Shown: positions 1 through 7,478 of the stretch, piece after piece
How the letters are laid out: each line of letters opens with the position of its first letter
Position numbering within the stretch: position 1 is the stretch's first letter
Assembly (NCBI GenBank): GCA_947503005.1
Contig: CANNCA010000008.1
Span: forward strand, 186,001-250,000
Length of the DNA stretch: 64,000 nt
Origin: an uncultured Flavobacteriaceae bacterium
GTDB lineage: Bacteria > Bacteroidota > Bacteroidia > Flavobacteriales > Flavobacteriaceae
Reading direction: 5' to 3'
Translations under genes and position numbers: made by a program
Notes under the pieces: model-generated
Told to the model about the DNA's origin: nothing
The model's database searches: none
What the model saw: the letters and a program-made list of their open reading frames with translations, nothing else

Positions 1-1360
1 CATTGTATACCATTACGATAGCACCAATAATGTACATGCTACCTCCGATGGCACGCATCCAGTACATGGGCATAATTTCGTTTACGGTTTCTAAGAAGTT
101 ACCATATACCAATGTTCCATCCGGATTAAAATCTTTCCACATCAAAGCCTGTGTAAATCCAGCGACATACATTGGCAGGGCATATAGGATAATTCCTAAA
201 GTGCCGATCCAGAAGTGGAAATTCGCCAACCCTACGGATGCTAATCTTGTCTTGAACATTTTCGGTACCAACCAGTAAATCATCCCAAAGGTCAAGAAAC
301 CGTTCCAAGCCAAAGCACCAACATGTACATGAGCAATGATCCAATCACTAAAGTGTGCGATAGCGTTTACGTTCTTCAAGGATAACATTGGACCTTCAAA
401 AGTCGCCATACCGTAACCGGTAATAGCAACGACCATAAATTTAAGGGTGGGATCAGTACGGACCTTGTCCCATGCCCCACGCAGGGTCAAGAGTCCATTA
501 ATCATACCACCCCAGGATGGTGCAATTAGCATTACAGAAAAAGCAACACCTAAATTTTGAGCCCAATCTGGCAAAGCTGAATACAATAAGTGATGTGGAC
601 CCGCCCAGATATAGATAAAAATCAACGACCAAAAGTGAACGATTGAAAGTTTATAGGAATAAACAGGTCGGTTCGCCGCCTTGGGTACAAAGTAGTACAT
701 TAAGCCAAGGAACGGAGTGGTCAAAAAGAACGCTACCGCATTGTGACCGTACCACCATTGAACAAGGGCATCTTGCACACCCGCATAAACGGAATAACTT
801 TTTAAAGCACTTACAGGAAGCTCCAGACTATTGAAAATATGCAGTACCGCTACGGTAACAAATGTCGCTACGTAAAACCAAATCGCTACATATAAGTGTC
901 TTTGACGACGTTTTATCATGGTACCGATGAGGTTGACGCCAAAAGCTACCCAAACCAGCGCGATAGCGATGTCGATGGGCCATTCTAGTTCTGCATATTC
1001 TTTTGACGTAGTATAGCCTAGAGGAAGGGTAATCGCAGCTGCAACGATAATTAATTGCCACCCCCAAAAGTTAAATTTGCTCAGAAAATCGCTGAACATT
1101 CGTGCCTTAAGTAGGCGTTGAGTGGAGTAGTAGACTCCCGCAAAAATGGCATTACCCACAAAGGCAAAAATAACCGCGTTGGTGTGTAAAGGTCTCAAAC
1201 GGCCAAAACTCAACCACGAAATACCGTCGGTCAAGTTCGGAAACATGAACATAAAGGCCAACAGTAGGCCTATGGACATTCCCACGATACCCCAAAGCAT
1301 AGTTGCATAGAGGAAATTTTTTACGATTTTATTATCGTAGTAGAACTGCTGTACTTCCAT
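1..1360 (-). CDS. ccoN: cbb3-type cytochrome c oxidase subunit I (partial, 3' end outside window)
   Basis: Catalytic haem-copper subunit of the high-affinity cbb3 oxidase; it reduces O2 to water in the inner membrane and pumps protons. The frame is open from the ATG at 1358-1360 to the window edge (about 453 codons). Visible are the haem/CuB histidine motifs RPLHTNAV near the N-terminus, WWYGHNAVAFF, AGPHHLLYS and DWIIAHVHVGALAW, and many hydrophobic segments. In Flavobacteriia this subunit is often fused to CcoO; the fusion point would lie outside the window. The gene begins 3 bp after the ccoS stop, so it is cotranscribed from the ccoS promoter, which carries an Fnr-type palindrome. Identification is firm; whether it is CcoN or a CcoNO fusion cannot be seen. 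Confidence 0.95.
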   Translation of the reverse strand, partial: MEVQQFYYDNKIVKNFLYATMLWGIVGMSIGLLLAFMFMFPNLTDGISWLSFGRLRPLHTNAVIFAFVGNAIFAGVYYSTQRLLKARMFSDFLSKFNFWGWQLIIVAAAITLPLGYTTSKEYAELEWPIDIAIALVWVAFGVNLIGTMIKRRQRHLYVAIWFYVATFVTVAVLHIFNSLELPVSALKSYSVYAGVQDALVQWWYGHNAVAFFLTTPFLGLMYYFVPKAANRPVYSYKLSIVHFWSLIFIYIWAGPHHLLYSALPDWAQNLGVAFSVMLIAPSWGGMINGLLTLRGAWDKVRTDPTLKFMVVAITGYGMATFEGPMLSLKNVNAIAHFSDWIIAHVHVGALAWNGFLTFGMIYWLVPKMFKTRLASVGLANFHFWIGTLGIILYALPMYVAGFTQALMWKDFNPDGTLVYGNFLETVNEIMPMYWMRAIGGSMYIIGAIVMVYN

Positions 1361-1363
1361 AAT

Positions 1364-1573
1364 TTATAATTGTTTATTTAGTTGGATTTTATCTTCAATA
1401 CTGTCTTTCTTCTTTGTAGCCTTTTTTTGGACCAATTCATCTTCAAATAGCATACGCACTGATGGTGTATATGAATCATCATACTGACCACTCTTGACCG
1501 AAACAATAAACGCTATGAAAAAGAAGACCGCAACAACAATGCTGATGGCCAATAACACATATATAACACTCAT
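1364..1573 (-). CDS. ccoS: cbb3-type oxidase assembly protein CcoS
   Basis: Small membrane protein (69 aa) needed for cofactor insertion during cbb3 oxidase maturation. It has one N-terminal membrane segment (about residues 3-25) followed by the family pattern SGQYDDSYTPSVRMLFED and a charged tail. It lies between the copper ATPase ccoI and ccoN, 3 bp upstream of ccoN, the usual order in Bacteroidota. The ATG at 1571-1573 is about 15 bp downstream of the predicted transcription start, so the leader is short. The neighbours and the sequence pattern agree. Confidence 0.92.
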   Translation of the reverse strand: MSVIYVLLAISIVVAVFFFIAFIVSVKSGQYDDSYTPSVRMLFEDELVQKKATKKKDSIEDKIQLNKQL

Positions 1574-1592
1574 ACCTACCTGAATTCTGGTG

Positions 1593-1635
1593 TAAAAATA
1601 CCCTGCTGATTATCGAATTAATATGACATATATCA
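1593..1635 (-). promoter_or_regulatory. Fnr-type box and promoter of ccoS-ccoN
   Basis: Read on the minus strand, the palindrome TGATATATGTCA (1624-1635) is followed by TATTTTTA (1593-1600), close to the Bacteroidota -7 consensus TAnnTTTG. The centres are 33 bp apart, which puts the box near -41, the position of a class II Fnr/CRP activator. The same spacing is seen at 4117-4128 and 5230-5241. Confidence 0.7.
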
Positions 1636-1661
1636 GGTTTACACTTTTTTCTACTATTTTT

Positions 1662-4067
1662 TTATCTATCTATTTTTTTTCCTAAAATATTCGTCATTAT
1701 GGTCGTAAATGCAACTACACTAATTGAGCTTAAGGGCATTAATATTGCGGCGATCACAGGTTCTAATCGACCTGTTACGGCAAAATAGAGACCGATAATA
1801 TTGTATAATAGGGACAGTACAAAACTCACTTTGATAATTTTAATTGCTTTTTTTGATGCCAAGATATATCGATACAGCTGTTTAAATTTGGTGGCATCTA
1901 AAATGCCGTCACAAGCCGGGGAAAAAACATTTATATTTTCTGAAATCGCTATGCCAACGTTGGCCTGTGCCAATGCCCCAGCATCATTTAGTCCATCACC
2001 CACCATCATTACTTTTTTGTTTTGATGTTGTAATGATTTGACGAATTCTAATTTTTGTTCCGGTTTTTGATTGAAATAAAGTGGCGTCAACTTAGGTAAA
2101 AGTTTTTCCAATCGTGCTTTTTCTCCTGCATTATCCCCTGATAGAATTGCAAGTTGTAGTGTTTCCGACATGGTTCGGAATACATTTGAAATACCATCAC
2201 GATATTCATTATGAAAAACGAATTTTCCTTTATAAGAGTCATTACTGCTGATATGCACAGAGGTGTTCAGGTTTCCCTCGATTTGGGGTTCACCTACAAA
2301 ATCAGCCGAACCTACTTTCATACGATTACTGTCTTTAGTGCCAATAATCCCTTTTCCAAGATGCTCTTCATACTCATCCAAAGTCACGATATTCTGTTCA
2401 GAAAGCATCTCGTACAATTCACGGCTTAATGTATGGTTTGAAGCCCGGATCGTATTCTTAAGTAATGATTCTTCTTCGGCCGTCAAAGGCATACCCTCAT
2501 AGGTAGCCACGCTTTCTTTTGTAGTGGTAATGGTTCCTGTTTTATCGAAAATCGCGGTGTCTATTTGTGCCAATTGTTCAATGGTCACAGTATCCTTTAA
2601 ATAAAATTTCTTGCGACCAAATATGCGTAACATATTACCCAAAGTGAATGGTGCCGCTAAAGAAAGGGCGCAAGGACAGGCTATAATCAAAACGGCCGTA
2701 AAAACATTCATCGCCTTGCCAGGTTCATGGTAGAGCCAGAAAGCAGTAGAAATTGCCGCAATTGACAAAACCGTGATAGTAAAACGTTTTCCGATACTAT
2801 CAGTCAAAGTTTGGAAAGTATCTGATTTATTAGTTTGAAAAACGGAATTGCTCCAGAGCTGGGTAAGGTAGCTCTGTGATACTTTTTTTAAAGCTTCCAT
2901 TTCTATGACACCTTGTAATTGCTTCCCACCAGCGAAAATTTTATCTCCGGATACTTTTCGAACGGGTTCTGATTCCCCAGTAACGAAACTATAGTCTATT
3001 CGGGCATTTCCTTCAATGAGTATACCATCTACAGGAATCAATTCCTCATTTCGAATCAATAATCGATCTCCTCTTTTTATATCATGTACTTGCACGGTTT
3101 CTTCGTTCCCTCCTGTGACGATACGAGTAACCGCAATGGGAAAATATGATTTATAATCCCTTTCAAAGGATAGAAAAGAGTACGTTTTCTGTTGAAAGAA
3201 CTTGCCAAGGAGTAGAAAGAATACCAAGCCTGTTAGCGAATCGAAAAATCCTGGTCCCCAATTAAAAATAATATCAAAAGTACTTCTTAAGAACAGCACA
3301 ACAATTCCAAGGGCAATCGGCACATCAATGTTCAATATTTTGGAACGAAGTCCTTTATAGGCAGAGACGAAATAATCTGCACCGGCATAAAATACCACAG
3401 GAAGCGAAAATGTAAACATCAACCAACGAAAAACGTCTTGGTATTGATTCAACCAAAATTCGCCACCTGAAGCCTTACTTGTAGACAAATCAAAATAATC
3501 GGGAAATGAAAGAAACATTACATTACCAAAGGCAAAGCCTGCCACACCCAGTTTGTAAATCAAACTACGGTCAGCACCCTTCTTCTTGTTGTCGTAATCG
3601 TCTAAAGAAATATATGGCTCGTAGCCGATTCGGGCTAAAAGGGTGACCAAGTCTTTCAAAGAAATATTGGAAGTGCGATACGTAATTCGAACGGTTTTCT
3701 TTGGAAAATCAACCTGTGAGTAATGGATTCCTGAATTCAATTTATTCAAATTCTCTAATACCCATATACAAGAACTACAATGAATATGTGGTATGTAAAG
3801 ATTCACGATTTGCAGATTACCATCGTTGAACTCGGTCAATCTTTCAACAATAGCGCTAGTATCAAGAAAATCGTACTTTTCTTCAACCGCTTTTGGAGTG
3901 GTGCCAGCAGCCGACTGCAGGTCGTAATAATAGGATAAATCGTTGCTAGCAAAAATGTCATAGACCGTTTTGCATCCATTACAGCAGAAATTTTTCTCGT
4001 CAAATTCAATAATCGTGTTGCCACAATCATCACCACAATGGTAACAGTTGGTCGTATCCATAAACAT
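1662..4067 (-). CDS. ccoI: Heavy-metal P1B-type ATPase for cbb3 oxidase (copper transport)
   Basis: Copper-translocating P-type ATPase (801 aa) of the CcoI/FixI class that supplies Cu to the cbb3 oxidase. In order: an N-terminal cysteine cluster (CYHCG and CCNGC) typical of the FixI class, an HMA domain with HCSSC, about eight membrane helices, the actuator motif TGES, the transport motif CPC in IIACPCAL, the phosphorylation motif DKTGT and the hinge motif GDGLNDAGAL. Length is normal. A second in-frame ATG lies 6 bp downstream (4059-4061), so the start could be there. It is divergent from fnr, and an Fnr box at 4117-4128 is shared between the two promoters. It ends 88 bp before ccoS. Confidence 0.95.
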   Translation of the reverse strand: MFMDTTNCYHCGDDCGNTIIEFDEKNFCCNGCKTVYDIFASNDLSYYYDLQSAAGTTPKAVEEKYDFLDTSAIVERLTEFNDGNLQIVNLYIPHIHCSSCIWVLENLNKLNSGIHYSQVDFPKKTVRITYRTSNISLKDLVTLLARIGYEPYISLDDYDNKKKGADRSLIYKLGVAGFAFGNVMFLSFPDYFDLSTSKASGGEFWLNQYQDVFRWLMFTFSLPVVFYAGADYFVSAYKGLRSKILNIDVPIALGIVVLFLRSTFDIIFNWGPGFFDSLTGLVFFLLLGKFFQQKTYSFLSFERDYKSYFPIAVTRIVTGGNEETVQVHDIKRGDRLLIRNEELIPVDGILIEGNARIDYSFVTGESEPVRKVSGDKIFAGGKQLQGVIEMEALKKVSQSYLTQLWSNSVFQTNKSDTFQTLTDSIGKRFTITVLSIAAISTAFWLYHEPGKAMNVFTAVLIIACPCALSLAAPFTLGNMLRIFGRKKFYLKDTVTIEQLAQIDTAIFDKTGTITTTKESVATYEGMPLTAEEESLLKNTIRASNHTLSRELYEMLSEQNIVTLDEYEEHLGKGIIGTKDSNRMKVGSADFVGEPQIEGNLNTSVHISSNDSYKGKFVFHNEYRDGISNVFRTMSETLQLAILSGDNAGEKARLEKLLPKLTPLYFNQKPEQKLEFVKSLQHQNKKVMMVGDGLNDAGALAQANVGIAISENINVFSPACDGILDATKFKQLYRYILASKKAIKIIKVSFVLSLLYNIIGLYFAVTGRLEPVIAAILMPLSSISVVAFTTIMTNILGKKIDR

Positions 4068-4085
4068 TTGCTAACATACCTTTGA

Positions 4086-4159
4086 CAAAGGTGTGAATGT
4101 TGGTGATTATAAAACATGATAAATGTCATGTTTGGTCTTTTTGCTATCTTGTAGCTTTG
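4086..4159. promoter_or_regulatory. Shared Fnr-type box between divergent ccoI and fnr promoters
   Basis: The palindrome TGATAAATGTCA at 4117-4128 extends to perfect 7-bp arms (AACATGA at 4113-4119, TCATGTT at 4126-4132). On the plus strand a perfect TAnnTTTG box, TAGCTTTG, lies at 4152-4159, its centre 33 bp from the palindrome centre. On the minus strand CACCTTTG lies at 4086-4093, also exactly 33 bp away. One site can therefore serve both promoters in the same geometry, implying autoregulation of fnr. Confidence 0.72.
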
Positions 4160-4183
4160 TAAGGTCAGGTAAATTCATAGTAA

Positions 4184-4885
4184 ATGGAAGATGGTTTAGA
4201 ATCACGTTGTGAAAGTTGTATTGTTCGACAGTTCAATTCGCTACGGGCGATGAGCAAAGACGAGTTAAAAAAGGTTTCCGATTCAAAAATCACTAAAACC
4301 GTAAAAAAGGGCGAAGCCTTATTTGAAGAAGGTGATAAACTTTCAGGTATTTATTGTGTTCGAAACGGTGTTTCTAAACTTTCAAAATTAAGTTCCAACG
4401 GAAAAGATCAAATTGTCAAACTTGCTTCTAAGGGTGAGGTTATTGGGCAACGCTCCGTTATTGCCGAAGAACATGCAAATTTAAGCGCAACGGCCGTTAA
4501 TGACATGGAGGTCTGTTTTATTCCGAAAGACAGTATCGTACATACGTTGAATACAAATCCCAACTTTGCAGTTGAAGTGTTACGGCACATGGCTCACGAC
4601 CTTAAGGAGGCTGACGATGTTATTGTAAACATGAGCCAAAAAACGGTTAAGCAACGTGTGGCGGAGGCTTTTTTCTATTTAAAAAACAATTTCGGGGAGG
4701 ACAAGGATGGATTTCTAGCGCTTACCCTTTCACGAGAAGATATTGCCAACGTAGTGGGCACGGCTACCGAATCATGTATTAGAATCATTTCTGAATTCAA
4801 AAAGAAGGGATATATCAAAACATCTGGTAAGAAAATTGCAATCGCTGATGAGCGAGGACTTCAGGATCTGATGGAAGGTTTTTAA
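4184..4885 (+). CDS. fnr: Fnr-type transcriptional regulator (Crp/Fnr family)
   Basis: Global anaerobic/microaerobic regulator (233 aa): N-terminal CxxC (C9, C12), a cyclic-nucleotide-type beta-barrel, a dimer helix and a C-terminal winged helix with the recognition segment VVGTATESCIRI. C111 lies in VCFIP, aligning with the VCEIP cysteine (C122) of E. coli Fnr; C9 and C12 align with C20 and C23. The position equivalent to E. coli C29 is asparagine, and a different cysteine (C58, in GIYCVRNG) might supply the fourth ligand. Whether it carries a 4Fe-4S cluster is an inference. The gene faces ccoI across a shared palindrome and is followed by a bidirectional terminator. Confidence 0.88.
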   Translation: MEDGLESRCESCIVRQFNSLRAMSKDELKKVSDSKITKTVKKGEALFEEGDKLSGIYCVRNGVSKLSKLSSNGKDQIVKLASKGEVIGQRSVIAEEHANLSATAVNDMEVCFIPKDSIVHTLNTNPNFAVEVLRHMAHDLKEADDVIVNMSQKTVKQRVAEAFFYLKNNFGEDKDGFLALTLSREDIANVVGTATESCIRIISEFKKKGYIKTSGKKIAIADERGLQDLMEGF

Positions 4886-4927
4886 ATGCCCTAAACCGGA
4901 TAAAGGAAAAGATTTGATTAAAAAAAC

Positions 4928-4954
4928 GCTTTCTAAACAGAAAGCATTTTTTTT
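4928..4954. terminator. Bidirectional rho-independent terminator
   Basis: The stem GCTTTCT (4928-4934), loop AAAC and AGAAAGC (4939-4945) are followed by a T run on the plus strand and preceded by an A run, so it can work both ways. It separates fnr from the convergent small gene at 4933-5145, whose stop codon lies inside the stem. Confidence 0.85.
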
Positions 4955-5145
4955 GGGTTTAAATGTTTGTTCCTCTCGGGGGGATTTATAAACTGCGTTC
5001 TAAACTCAAACAGACTACTTTGCAGCATTTTTTGATAGAGTTCTTCATTAACGTTTACAGGAATTTGAAGATTAGGAAATTTGATTTGATAAAAGTTGTC
5101 ATCTCCCTTTCCGATAAGTGAAACTTTGACAGGTTCTTTCTTCAT
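4933..5145 (-). CDS. Small conserved-looking protein of unknown function
   Basis: I do not recognise this 70-residue protein. It is soluble with no signal peptide; it starts MKKEPVKVSLIGKGDDNFY, reads like a small beta-rich fold, and has a basic tail. Its stop codon sits in the terminator shared with fnr. It is divergent from usp, and the Fnr palindrome at 5230-5241 lies between them; on this strand GGCCTTTG (5199-5206) lies at the mirror-image 33-bp position, matching only the TTTG half of the -7 box. Co-regulation with the Fnr set is possible but weakly supported. Confidence 0.6.
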   Translation of the reverse strand: MKKEPVKVSLIGKGDDNFYQIKFPNLQIPVNVNEELYQKMLQSSLFEFRTQFINPPERNKHLNPKKMLSV

Positions 5146-5229
5146 AATCTAAGATTTTTACATGTTAAACCATTAAAAATAACCGACTAGTAGTATTCCA
5201 AAGGCCATACCAAAATGTTTTTCAAAAGC

Positions 5230-5272
5230 TGATATATGTCATAGTTTCAGTACGTGTGTCAAACTACTTTTA
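5230..5272 (+). promoter_or_regulatory. Fnr-type box and promoter of the universal stress protein
   Basis: TGATATATGTCA (5230-5241) is identical to the minus-strand box of ccoS. TACTTTTA (5265-5272) resembles the TAnnTTTG -7 element, with centres 33 bp apart as in the ccoS and fnr promoters. The start codon follows about 23 bp after the -7 element. Confidence 0.7.
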
Positions 5273-5295
5273 CGTGATAGATTATAATAAAAACC

Positions 5296-6189
5296 ATGAG
5301 GAACATACTAATACCCACTGATTTTTCAGAAAATGCATGGAACGCTACTAAATACGCCCTGGAACTCTTTGCGGACGAAGAATGTGTTTTTCATCTACTA
5401 AATACCTACACGCCAAGCATCGCTCATAGCCGATTTATGGCTTCAACTGTAGTATATGGGGCTGAGGATGCAACACAACGTAATTCTAGAAAAGGATTGG
5501 AGAGTCAGGTTCTAAGAATTCAAGAAACGTTTGAGAATAAAAAACATAGCTTTAGAACCATTTCTTCATTCAGTCTTTTAGTAGATGAGATAAAAGAACA
5601 AATAAAAGAGGAAGCTATTGATTTGGTGGTTACGGGAACAAAAGGCGCATCAGGCCTGGAGGAAGTTTTTATGGGCAGTAATACGGTTCGAATCATTAAA
5701 GCCGTTAAGGATTGTCCTGTATTGGCGATTCCACAAAATTTCGAATTCGAGACTCCTTCTGAAATCGCCTTCGCTACTGATTTTAACCGATTCTATACAG
5801 TTTCAGAACTACAACCCTTAATTGAAATGGCGCATACTTTCAATGCGGCAGTGCGAATTGTACACGTTCAATATGAAATAAAGGCTTTGACCGAGCTGCA
5901 GCAGTTTAACCTAAGTATGCTCCGCAAATATCTAGCGGAAGTGGAGCATTACGTACACACGGTGTCCGAACTGAACTCCGTTTCAAAAACATTGGAAGTA
6001 TTTACTGATGAGTTGGACATACATTTATTGGCTATGCTCAATTATCAGCATAGTTATATGGAGCGTATGACCAGAGAACCTGTGGTAAAACGGGTAGCTT
6101 TCCATACTCAGATTCCATTGTTGGTTATTCCAGAGTTGGGCATGAGCAATCATTCCAAAGGTAAAAAAGAACTTTCGCTTTCGAACTAG
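5296..6189 (+). CDS. Tandem-domain universal stress protein
   Basis: Cytoplasmic UspA-family protein (297 aa) with two Usp domains. Domain 1 (about residues 1-145) begins MRNILIPTDFSENAWNA and carries the ATP-binding pattern G-2x-G-9x-G-S in GTKGASGLEEVFMGSNT. Domain 2 (about 150-285) keeps the fold (AIPQ/AFATDF and LLVIPEL strands) but lacks a clear nucleotide-binding glycine pattern. Usp genes are commonly activated by Fnr under low oxygen; the promoter here has an Fnr-type box in the same geometry as the cbb3 genes. The stop overlaps the convergent gene at 6186-6413 by 4 bp. Confidence 0.9.
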   Translation: MRNILIPTDFSENAWNATKYALELFADEECVFHLLNTYTPSIAHSRFMASTVVYGAEDATQRNSRKGLESQVLRIQETFENKKHSFRTISSFSLLVDEIKEQIKEEAIDLVVTGTKGASGLEEVFMGSNTVRIIKAVKDCPVLAIPQNFEFETPSEIAFATDFNRFYTVSELQPLIEMAHTFNAAVRIVHVQYEIKALTELQQFNLSMLRKYLAEVEHYVHTVSELNSVSKTLEVFTDELDIHLLAMLNYQHSYMERMTREPVVKRVAFHTQIPLLVIPELGMSNHSKGKKELSLSN

Positions 6190-6413
6190 CGCATTCTATT
6201 TCCGATAGGATAATCTTCATAAAAATCCTCGAAGGTCTTATTTGTTGTATAATTTTCGGTCAATACGCGGTATACCATATATACTATCATGGCCTGACCT
6301 ATTACGGTTGCATAGAATACCCAATTAAACGGAAAGTTCATCGTAACCATTATGGTCACCATGATTAAGGCGATGGTCGTTGCGGCGACCCAAAACATAG
6401 CTGAGGTTTTCAT
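6186..6413 (-). CDS. Small two-helix membrane protein
   Basis: Unrecognised 75-residue protein with two predicted membrane helices (about residues 5-25 and 31-50) and an acidic cytoplasmic tail containing NKTFEDFYEDYPIGNRMR. It converges on usp with a 4-bp overlap, leaving no room for a terminator between them. Its position beside the cbb3/Fnr/Usp block suggests a respiratory or stress context, but nothing in the protein shows a function. Confidence 0.65.
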   Translation of the reverse strand: MKTSAMFWVAATTIALIMVTIMVTMNFPFNWVFYATVIGQAMIVYMVYRVLTENYTTNKTFEDFYEDYPIGNRMR

Positions 6414-6443
6414 TTTTTATTTAAAAATAAGAAATCAGAGCTT

Positions 6444-6480
6444 ACAAGCTTGTTAAGTGAAACTTAAAAAGCAAGCTTGT
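6444..6480. other. Nested inverted repeat (hairpin) in intergenic DNA
   Basis: Outer arms ACAAGCTT (6444-6451) and AAGCTTGT (6473-6480) enclose inner arms TTAAGT (6453-6458) and ACTTAA (6462-6467) with a 3-nt loop. It lies downstream of the dienelactone hydrolase gene and upstream of the small membrane protein gene, both on the minus strand. It may be a terminator for the former, although no long T run follows directly. Confidence 0.5.
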
Positions 6481-6531
6481 CTATATTTTATCACAAACAG
6501 TAGCTTGGCCAATACCTCCTCGATTCAATTT

Positions 6532-7419
6532 TTAGCCTAGCTTTTCATTAAAAAAATCGATGGTTCTTTTCCATGCTAATTCTGCGGCTTCCCTGTCATA
6601 TCTGGGAGTGGTGTCATTGTGAAAACCGTGATTGGCGTTCTCGTACATATAGGCTTGGTAAACTTTACCATGCTTTTTTAATTCTGCCTCATAGGCTGGC
6701 CAACCTTCGTTTACGCGCTTATCCAATTCTCCAAAATGTAGCAGGAGCGGTGCTTTTATCTTATCGATATCATCTTTTGGTTGTCCTCCATAAAATGGAA
6801 CTGCGGCCCCTAAATCGGGAACTTTTACCGCCATCATATTAGATATCCATCCACCAAAACAAAATCCGACCACACCAACTTTACCAGAGCATTCCGGATG
6901 ATTTTTTAAATGTTCAAAAGCGGCAATAAAATCCTCCAGCATTTCATTGCGATCACGCTTTCGTTGTAATTCACGACCTTCATCATCGGTTCCGGGATAT
7001 CCTCCCAAGGGGGTCAAAGCGTCGGGGGCTAATGAGATAAAACCGGCCAAACCTGCTCGGCGCCCTACATCTTCTATATGCGGATTCAAGCCTCGATTTT
7101 CATGTACAACGACAATGCCCGGGAGTTTTTCTTTCGCATCCACAGGCCTTGATAACAAGCCCTTTATCGAACCACCACCCTTGGGCGAATCGTAATTGAT
7201 AAATTCGGATTTCAATCGTGAATCATCTTGCTGTATCTGAATTTTCTTCACATAATCTGGGGAGATAAATCCTAATAATGAAGAGACGGTAAGTCCGCCT
7301 ACTGCATAAGTGGATAGTTTGTCTAAGAACAATCTTCTGCTTACCCTGTCGTGTGCATAATCATCATATAGGTCAAAGACCTCTTGTTTGATGTCTTCCT
7401 TTTTTAATTTTTTTTTCAT
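6532..7419 (-). CDS. Exported dienelactone hydrolase family protein
   Basis: Alpha/beta hydrolase of the dienelactone hydrolase family (295 aa). About residues 25-50 hold a Tat-like stretch ([16 protein letters not shown] followed by hydrophobic residues), as in other Bacteroidota members, so it is probably exported or membrane-anchored. The catalytic triad of the family is visible: cysteine nucleophile in GFCFGG, aspartate in [10 protein letters not shown] and histidine in NHGFHND. Substrate unknown; the family hydrolyses esters and lactones. It stands alone on the minus strand, divergent from the secreted hydrolase at 7479. Confidence 0.88.
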   Translation of the reverse strand: MKKKLKKEDIKQEVFDLYDDYAHDRVSRRLFLDKLSTYAVGGLTVSSLLGFISPDYVKKIQIQQDDSRLKSEFINYDSPKGGGSIKGLLSRPVDAKEKLPGIVVVHENRGLNPHIEDVGRRAGLAGFISLAPDALTPLGGYPGTDDEGRELQRKRDRNEMLEDFIAAFEHLKNHPECSGKVGVVGFCFGGWISNMMAVKVPDLGAAVPFYGGQPKDDIDKIKAPLLLHFGELDKRVNEGWPAYEAELKKHGKVYQAYMYENANHGFHNDTTPRYDREAAELAWKRTIDFFNEKLG

Positions 7420-7478
7420 ATCGAACCAATTTTGATGTAAAATAGTATCTTAACCGTAAGAACTTAAAGATACAAATT

